A program made the translations under genes and the position numbers. From an uncultured Clostridia bacterium (GTDB lineage Bacteria; Bacillota; Clostridia; Oscillospirales; QAKW01), in the NCBI GenBank assembly GCA_944387905.1, contig CALXGU010000113.1:1-5461 (forward strand): 5,461 nt of DNA. The letters are read 5' to 3'. The notes beneath the pieces are model-generated. The model was not told the DNA's origin and ran no database searches. It worked only from the letters and a program-made list of their open reading frames with translations. Shown piece after piece: positions 1-3,674 of this stretch. Every line of letters begins with the position of its first letter. Position 1 is the stretch's first letter.

Positions 1-1118
1 CTCCACGCAATGACTTTGATATCGCGGCTGACTCTGTCGGCACCGTTTCTGATACAGGAGATGACTTGTCCTATGACCTGACCAACGCTTTTGCTTTTGC
101 AGCGCGGGCAGGAGCAAGTCGAAGGCGTAGAGTGAGAGTAGCAGTTGGTGGGATTTTCCGAACGTGTAATTGTAAAAAATCCTCCCAGAAGCGGCGCAGC
201 GCGGCATACGCTTTCCACCGCGTCTGTAAGATAATTCTGTACGCTTTCCTGCGATGTACAAAGACAGATTTTATCGTCAGAAACGGCATGTCCGCCCAGC
301 TGCGGGTTTTGCAGGTACAGGCTTTTTGAAATACTGCGCGGTTCGTTAAGGTATAAAAACACTTTGATCCCATATTTAGCGCAGCGTTCTGTAAACTTTC
401 TGAGACGTTTCTGCCGTACTTCATATCCGCGTGACAGCTCTCTGTCAAAAGGATAGTCTGCCAGCTGAGACAGTACGCCTTGTGTCCATACTGCGTTTAT
501 ACCAAGTCTCTGGTAGCTTTCCAGCATACTGTCCGGGCAGTACTGTTCACTGTCAACATCAAAAGCTTTTTGATACAGCCCTGAGAATAGATATATCATA
601 CGTGTTTCAAACAGGATTTTGCCTTCAAAATGTATTTTAGGTTTTATAAATTCAAATTCAAACGGCTTTTTTCCGTCTGTATTGATATCCTTTAATATAT
701 CAGCCGCTTGTTCTGCGGCGGTTTTCTGCTCATCGGTCAGCTCTTTCCAGAGTACTGGCGGGCAGTCGGGTTTGTCGGACAGTTTGATATCCAAAAAGTC
801 CTCCTGTCGCAAAAGTGTTGCAAAGTCCTCTTCATTTGTATCCAGCAGTTCTAAAAGCTGAGAGTACGGTAAAATATGCCACATGCTTTTGATTATTGTA
901 ATGTAACCCTTTTCGGTCCAGACTCCGGTCGTCTCTTCCCGGTCGATGCCCATTTGCTTTGCGGCGCACTCGACATTTTCTCTGGTAGTTTTAAGTATTT
1001 GCGCTATTTTATCAAACGATACAAATTCGGATGCGCGAAAAATAAACGCTTGTAAAACCGAAGGGAAATGTGGCAGCGGTATAGGAGCTTTTCCTGTTTT
1101 AGGCAAGCAAAACGGCAT
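1..1118 (-). CDS. Uncharacterised glycoside-hydrolase-like protein, N-terminal 372 residues (runs off the left edge)
   Basis: The frame is open from an ATG at 1118 to the left edge with no stop, so the C-terminus is outside the window. The start is well supported: GGAGGG lies at 1125-1130, six bases upstream of the ATG, with a promoter behind it. The N-terminal ~125 residues (HFPSVLQAFIFR at 17-28, GYITIIKSMWHILPYSQLLELL at 71-92, shown here as one motif region, then an EDFLDIKL stretch near 106-113) match, from memory, a conserved module of large hypothetical proteins in Firmicutes and Bacteroidetes. Residues from ~170 look like an alpha/beta-barrel hydrolase: LGINAVW (205-211), YGIKVFLYLNEPR (249-261), GGFFTITRSEN (312-322) and a CPRC pair (337-340), followed by KVIAW (368-372). 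A catalytic role for E321 or E259 is inference. The substrate is unknown, probably a glycan. There is no signal peptide, so it may act in the cytoplasm. It resembles GH20/DUF4838-like barrels only in general form, and no family assignment is claimed. Confidence 0.8.
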   Translation of the reverse strand, partial: MPFCLPKTGKAPIPLPHFPSVLQAFIFRASEFVSFDKIAQILKTTRENVECAAKQMGIDREETTGVWTEKGYITIIKSMWHILPYSQLLELLDTNEEDFATLLRQEDFLDIKLSDKPDCPPVLWKELTDEQKTAAEQAADILKDINTDGKKPFEFEFIKPKIHFEGKILFETRMIYLFSGLYQKAFDVDSEQYCPDSMLESYQRLGINAVWTQGVLSQLADYPFDRELSRGYEVRQKRLRKFTERCAKYGIKVFLYLNEPRSISKSLYLQNPQLGGHAVSDDKICLCTSQESVQNYLTDAVESVCRAAPLLGGFFTITRSENPTNCYSHSTPSTCSCPRCKSKSVGQVIGQVISCIRNGADRVSRDIKVIAW

Positions 1119-1149
1119 ATCTGGCCCTCCTTTAAAACGCTTTTTTAAA

Positions 1150-1178
1150 ATTTTACTTTATATATGCTTGAAAGTCAA
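1150..1178 (-). promoter_or_regulatory. Promoter of the hydrolase-like gene
   Basis: Read on the minus strand, a -35 box TTGACT (1178-1173) is followed by a 17-base spacer and a -10 box TAAAAT (1155-1150). This is a near-consensus vegetative sigma promoter. The predicted start point is near 1143, giving a leader of about 25 bases that contains the GGAGGG ribosome site at 1125-1130. Its -35 box shares base 1173 with the divergent queH promoter. No operator palindrome is evident in the AT-rich gap. Confidence 0.65.
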
Positions 1179-1196
1179 TACATGTTATTATATAAT
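1168..1196 (+). promoter_or_regulatory. Promoter of the queH-alkD-cdd operon
   Basis: TTGAAA (1168-1173), a 17-base spacer and a perfect TATAAT (1191-1196) form a strong sigma-A-type promoter pointing right. The expected start point, about seven bases past the -10 box, is A1203, the first base of the queH ATG. The promoter overlaps the divergent minus-strand promoter, so two polymerases could not bind both at once (inference). Confidence 0.65.
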
Positions 1197-1202
1197 TTTC
1201 TT

Positions 1203-1808
1203 ATGCTGAACTATCAAAAACAACTTGAAAATTATATATCTTCGACCGACTCGGGCGCCAGACTTGCTCTGCACAGCTGCTGCGGACCGTGCAGCAGCGA
1301 TGGTCTGGAGTACTTGAGCGGGCATTTTGATGTGACGGGGTTTTTCTATAACCCCAAGATACGTCCTTTGCAGGAGTATAAACTGAGGCTGGAGCAGCAG
1401 CAAAAGCTGTGCGGGATCATGGGTATAGAGCTTGTGGAGTGCGACTATGACCCCGAAACTTTTCTGCAGTATGTAAGGGGTACGGAAAATGAGCCTGAGG
1501 GCGCTGAAAGATGCTCTTTATGCTTTGAACTGAGACTGGAAAATACAGCCAGACTTGCCGCCGAATCAGGTTTTGGACTTATAACTACTACGCTTACCGT
1601 AAGTCCGCATAAAAATGCTGTCATAATAAATGAGATAGGTGAAAAAGTCGCGAAAAAATACGGTCTTGAATGGCTGCCGTGTGATTTTAAAAAGCGCGGA
1701 GGCTATCAGCGTTCGGTACAGCTCAGCCGCCGGTACGATCTGTACAGGCAGAATTATTGCGGCTGTGTCTTTTCTATGAGAAAGGATAACGAAAATGGGC
1801 AGAGATGA
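1203..1808 (+). CDS. queH: Epoxyqueuosine reductase QueH
   Basis: QueH performs the last step of queuosine synthesis, reducing epoxyqueuosine to queuosine at the wobble base of tRNAs for Asp, Asn, His and Tyr. It is the non-B12 alternative to QueG and acts in the cytoplasm. The 201-residue protein shows the family's cysteine signatures: SCCGPCSS (25-32), ERCSLC (102-107) and NYCGC (184-188), expected to hold the iron-sulfur/iron site. It also has FFYNPKI (47-53), TTTLTVSPHKN (128-138) and PCDFKKRGGYQRS (159-171). Length is normal for the family. The start at 1203 is chosen because the N-terminus MLNYQK fits QueH proteins. An in-frame ATG at 1164 lies upstream of the -35 box and would add 13 atypical residues. 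There is no ribosome site before 1203, and the promoter predicts a leaderless message. The 3' end overlaps the next gene by 14 bases. Confidence 0.93.
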   Translation: MLNYQKQLENYISSTDSGARLALHSCCGPCSSDGLEYLSGHFDVTGFFYNPKIRPLQEYKLRLEQQQKLCGIMGIELVECDYDPETFLQYVRGTENEPEGAERCSLCFELRLENTARLAAESGFGLITTTLTVSPHKNAVIINEIGEKVAKKYGLEWLPCDFKKRGGYQRSVQLSRRYDLYRQNYCGCVFSMRKDNENGQR

Positions 1809-2493
1809 CAGCCAAATACGTCGTATGCTTTTTGAGGCGGCGGATAATGGATATAAACAGTTCCAGTCAAAATTGATGCCGACTGTCTGTCCTGAAACGG
1901 TTATAGGAGTAAGGACGCCTGTTCTGCGCCGGCTTGCGGCAAAGCTCAGGTCAACTGCAGCGGTCAATGACTTTTTATCACAGCTGCCGCATGAGTACTA
2001 TGAGGAAAATAATCTTCATTCTTTTCTGATATCGAGTATAAAAGATTATGATACGGCGATGTATCATACTGAGCGGTTTTTGCCGTATATAGATAACTGG
2101 GCGACCTGTGATTCCCTCAGACCCAAGGTATTTTCAAAGTGTTTGCCGCAGCTTTACGGACGGGTAAAGGTTTGGATAAAATCCGATCACGAATATACTG
2201 TCCGTTTTGCGATAGGTGTGCTTTTGTCCTATTATTTGGATGACGGGTTTTCGGCAGAACATCTCCGACTTGTAAGCTCAGTGCATTCGGAAAGATATTA
2301 CGTAAGAATGATGTCGGCATGGTATTTTGCGACAGCGCTTGCAAAACAGTATGACTCTGCCGTTGCGTATTTGGAAGACCGCCGTCTTGATACGTGGACT
2401 CATAATAAAACGATACAGAAATCGGTTGAGAGCAGGCGCATAACTCCTGCACAAAAGGAGTATCTGAAAACACTGAGGATCAGGGAGAAGTGA
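1795..2493 (+). CDS. DNA alkylation repair enzyme, AlkD-type HEAT-repeat glycosylase
   Basis: The 232-residue protein belongs to the AlkD family of all-helical, HEAT-like DNA glycosylases, which remove positively charged alkylated bases such as 3- and 7-methylpurines. Diagnostic segments are GVRTPVLRRLA (38-48), IDNWATCDSL (99-108), YTVRFAIGVLL (134-144), YYVRMMSAWYFATALAK (168-184) and TWTHNKTIQKSVESRRI (200-216). By spacing, W102, D106, R137 and W176 correspond to W109, D113, R148 and W187 of Bacillus cereus AlkD, the residues that contact the lesion and backbone, so the enzyme looks intact. ATG at 1795 has AAAGGA at 1781-1786, eight bases upstream, inside the end of queH. The 14-base overlap suggests translational coupling. 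Its stop overlaps the start region of the deaminase gene. The exact substrate range cannot be read from sequence. Confidence 0.92.
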   Translation: MGRDDSQIRRMLFEAADNGYKQFQSKLMPTVCPETVIGVRTPVLRRLAAKLRSTAAVNDFLSQLPHEYYEENNLHSFLISSIKDYDTAMYHTERFLPYIDNWATCDSLRPKVFSKCLPQLYGRVKVWIKSDHEYTVRFAIGVLLSYYLDDGFSAEHLRLVSSVHSERYYVRMMSAWYFATALAKQYDSAVAYLEDRRLDTWTHNKTIQKSVESRRITPAQKEYLKTLRIREK

Positions 2494-2495
2494 AA

Positions 2496-2894
2496 ATGGA
2501 TTTTGATCGGCTTTATGAAATAGCACGTGCCGCGGCGGAGCCGCGTGATCTTTCCGATTGTGCACAGGCGGGCGGAGTCGGCGCCGCGATACTTACCGAT
2601 AGCGGAAATGTGTATACAGGTGTATGTATCGATACGGCGTGTTCAATGGGATTTTGCGCAGAACATTCGGCTGCGGCTGCCATGATAACCGCAGGTGAGA
2701 ACCGTATATCTAAAATAATTGCAGTCAGCCATGACGGGCATATAATGCCGCCCTGCGGAAGGTGCAGGGAGTTTTTGAACCAGATATGCGCTCAGAACAG
2801 CCATACGCTGGTGATGGTTGCCGAAGACTGCGTGCTTGAGCTTAAAGATCTGCTGCCGTGGGATTGGCGTGAAACAGAAACAGGACCGAAATAA
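2496..2894 (+). CDS. Cytidine deaminase family protein
   Basis: This 132-residue zinc hydrolase has the cytidine deaminase fold and signature: VGAAILTDSG (28-37), CAE (54-56, zinc ligand C54 and catalytic E56) and PCGRC (86-90, zinc ligands C87 and C90). The family deaminates cytidine or related nucleosides in the cytoplasm for pyrimidine salvage. The residues that bind the ribose in classical enzymes (N-x-E) read C44-I-D46 here, and the Arg after CAE is His57, so the substrate may differ; a blasticidin-deaminase-like or other nucleoside activity is possible. ATG at 2496 is preferred because AGGGAG at 2482-2487 lies eight bases upstream. A GTG two codons earlier (2490) is too close to it. The gene follows the AlkD-type gene with almost no gap and ends the operon. 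Confidence 0.88.
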   Translation: MDFDRLYEIARAAAEPRDLSDCAQAGGVGAAILTDSGNVYTGVCIDTACSMGFCAEHSAAAAMITAGENRISKIIAVSHDGHIMPPCGRCREFLNQICAQNSHTLVMVAEDCVLELKDLLPWDWRETETGPK

Positions 2895-2944
2895 GACGTG
2901 ATATCCATAACGGAGAAATACCAAACTAACTGAATAGGATATCG

Positions 2945-2981
2945 AAGCCAGATTTCAGTCGTTATAACTGAAATCTGGCTT
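2945..2981. terminator. Hairpin between convergent genes, candidate bidirectional terminator
   Basis: A perfect 15-bp stem (AAGCCAGATTTCAGT, 2945-2959, paired with 2967-2981) closes a seven-base loop. It lies 50 bases past the deaminase stop, where the plus-strand operon meets the minus-strand IS remnant. The following bases (ATTGTCG) are only weakly T-rich and there is no T tract on the minus side, so rho-independent termination is plausible but not certain. The stop codon of the transposase remnant lies within the left arm. Confidence 0.6.
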
Positions 2982-3449
2982 ATTGTCGCTCAAGCATGAT
3001 AAACCCCTTTCGGTGTATTTTCCTCGCGTTTCCCTGATGCCGTGGCTCTTTACCTTGCGTCGCAGGACTTTGAAATTCCCGTTTACCAAGTATTTTTCGT
3101 ATATCCAGCGGTAGATAGTTCGCCAGCTTGGCATCTTTAGCTCGCACAGCGTGCAGGCAATCTGTTCCGGTGACCAAATTGCTTTCAGCTTCTCATTGAT
3201 GTAGTCGACCACTTCCTGAGAATAAAACAATCCTTGGTGGCAACAGGAGCGCCGCAGAAGATATTTCTTCTGTGCTGTGTGCGGATAGTAGGTTGAAATA
3301 CCGTACATGTGCGTACAGTTTTGCCGTAACTCCCGTGATACTGTGCTCGCATTTCTGACAATCGGCCAGTTGATTTCTGGATAACTTAGTCCATCTACGT
3401 AATATTTCCGTATACAACCGCGTTCTTTTATGCTAAGATGATAGTTCAT
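2955..3449 (-). pseudogene. IS30-family transposase, N-terminal fragment without DDE domain
   Basis: The 164-residue frame starts at ATG 3449 with a strong AGGAGG at 3457-3462, seven bases upstream. A longer in-frame start at 3497 would add 16 unlikely residues. It shows the IS30 N-terminal HTH region (LSIKERGCIRKYYVDGLS at 5-22, STVSREL near 35-41), the YYPHTAQKKYLLRRS stretch, WSPEQIA, MPSWRTIYRWIYEKYLVNG and ETRGKY near 138-143. Intact IS30 transposases are above 300 residues and continue into a DDE catalytic domain; here the sequence departs from the family after RGKY and ends about 20 residues later in the hairpin. The second HTH helix (EINWPIVRNAS) also looks degenerate. It cannot transpose by itself. 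The fragment could still bind IS ends, but that is speculation. Confidence 0.85.
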
Positions 3450-3556
3450 ACAATTTCCTCCTGGTGTTTTGGTTATGTGGTAATTCCATGCTACCATCGG
3501 GTCCTGTATGAACTTCTTTTTTTCCTAAAGTGTCGCACTTGACAGTATAATTCACC
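2982..3556 (-). mobile_element. IS30-family insertion sequence remnant, 3' part lost
   Basis: The segment holds the 5' end of an IS30-family transposase gene and, upstream of it, a putative element end near 3526-3556. The catalytic half of the transposase and the opposite end are absent: homology to the family stops near 3015, just before the hairpin at 2945-2981. Both boundaries are approximate. No target duplication can be defined because one end is missing. Confidence 0.65.
3526..3556. repeat. Putative IS30-type element end upstream of the transposase fragment
   Basis: About 80-100 bases upstream of the transposase start lies AAGTGTCGCACTT (3528-3540), two 5-bp arms around TCG, followed by TTGACAGTATAAT. 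GTCAA...CAACAC-like terminal patterns are, from memory, usual in IS30-family ends, and the position fits an upstream terminal repeat. No partner copy is seen near 2895-2960, so the assignment rests on position and resemblance only. Confidence 0.4.
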
Positions 3557-3567
3557 GTGTTGAAAAG

Positions 3568-3594
3568 AAGCCAGCGCCTAAAAGGCGCTGGCTT
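3568..3594 (-). terminator. Likely intrinsic terminator of the surface protein gene
   Basis: A perfect 11-bp GC-rich stem (AAGCCAGCGCC, 3568-3578, with 3584-3594) closes a five-base loop. Read on the minus strand the stem is followed by CTTTTC, a short U-rich tail. It lies about 80 bases past the stop of the minus-strand surface protein gene, and probably isolates that gene from the IS remnant. Confidence 0.7.
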
Positions 3595-3616
3595 GTGCGT
3601 AATCGGTTTTTTGAGC

Positions 3617-3652
3617 GACGGCATAATTTTGCCGTTTATCCGTAATGCCGTC
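3617..3652. repeat. Inverted repeat with two alternative pairings in the surface gene's 3' region
   Basis: GACGGCAT (3617-3624) can pair with ATGCCGTC (3645-3652) or, through ACGGCA (3618-3623), with TGCCGT (3630-3635). The two pairings exclude each other. It lies between the surface protein stop and the stronger hairpin at 3568-3594. There is no T tract beyond it on the minus strand, so a terminator role is unlikely; it may stabilise the mRNA 3' end. Confidence 0.35.
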
Positions 3653-3674
3653 TTATGCGTATGCTGACTAAAAG

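Noticed and set aside
71..448. Open frame of 125 codons on the minus strand
   Set aside because: It lies in another frame of the hydrolase-like gene, has no ribosome site and shows no family motifs, while the overlapping frame encodes conserved motifs through 1-1118.
1164..1202. Upstream in-frame ATG as the start of queH
   Set aside because: It lies before the -35 box of the operon promoter, adds 13 residues not typical of QueH, and has no ribosome site.
2490..2495. GTG start for the deaminase gene, overlapping the AlkD-type stop
   Set aside because: Only two bases separate it from the AGGGAG ribosome site, while ATG at 2496 has an eight-base spacing.
2900..2943. GATATCC / GGATATC inverted repeat beside the hairpin
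   Set aside because: Seven-base arms around a 30-base loop are short enough to occur by chance, and no function or partner sequence is evident.
3539..3544. Outward TTGACA at the IS end as part of a promoter
   Set aside because: No -10 box is found at 15-19 bases downstream on the plus strand (the sequence there is TGAAAAG), so no hybrid promoter is formed here.
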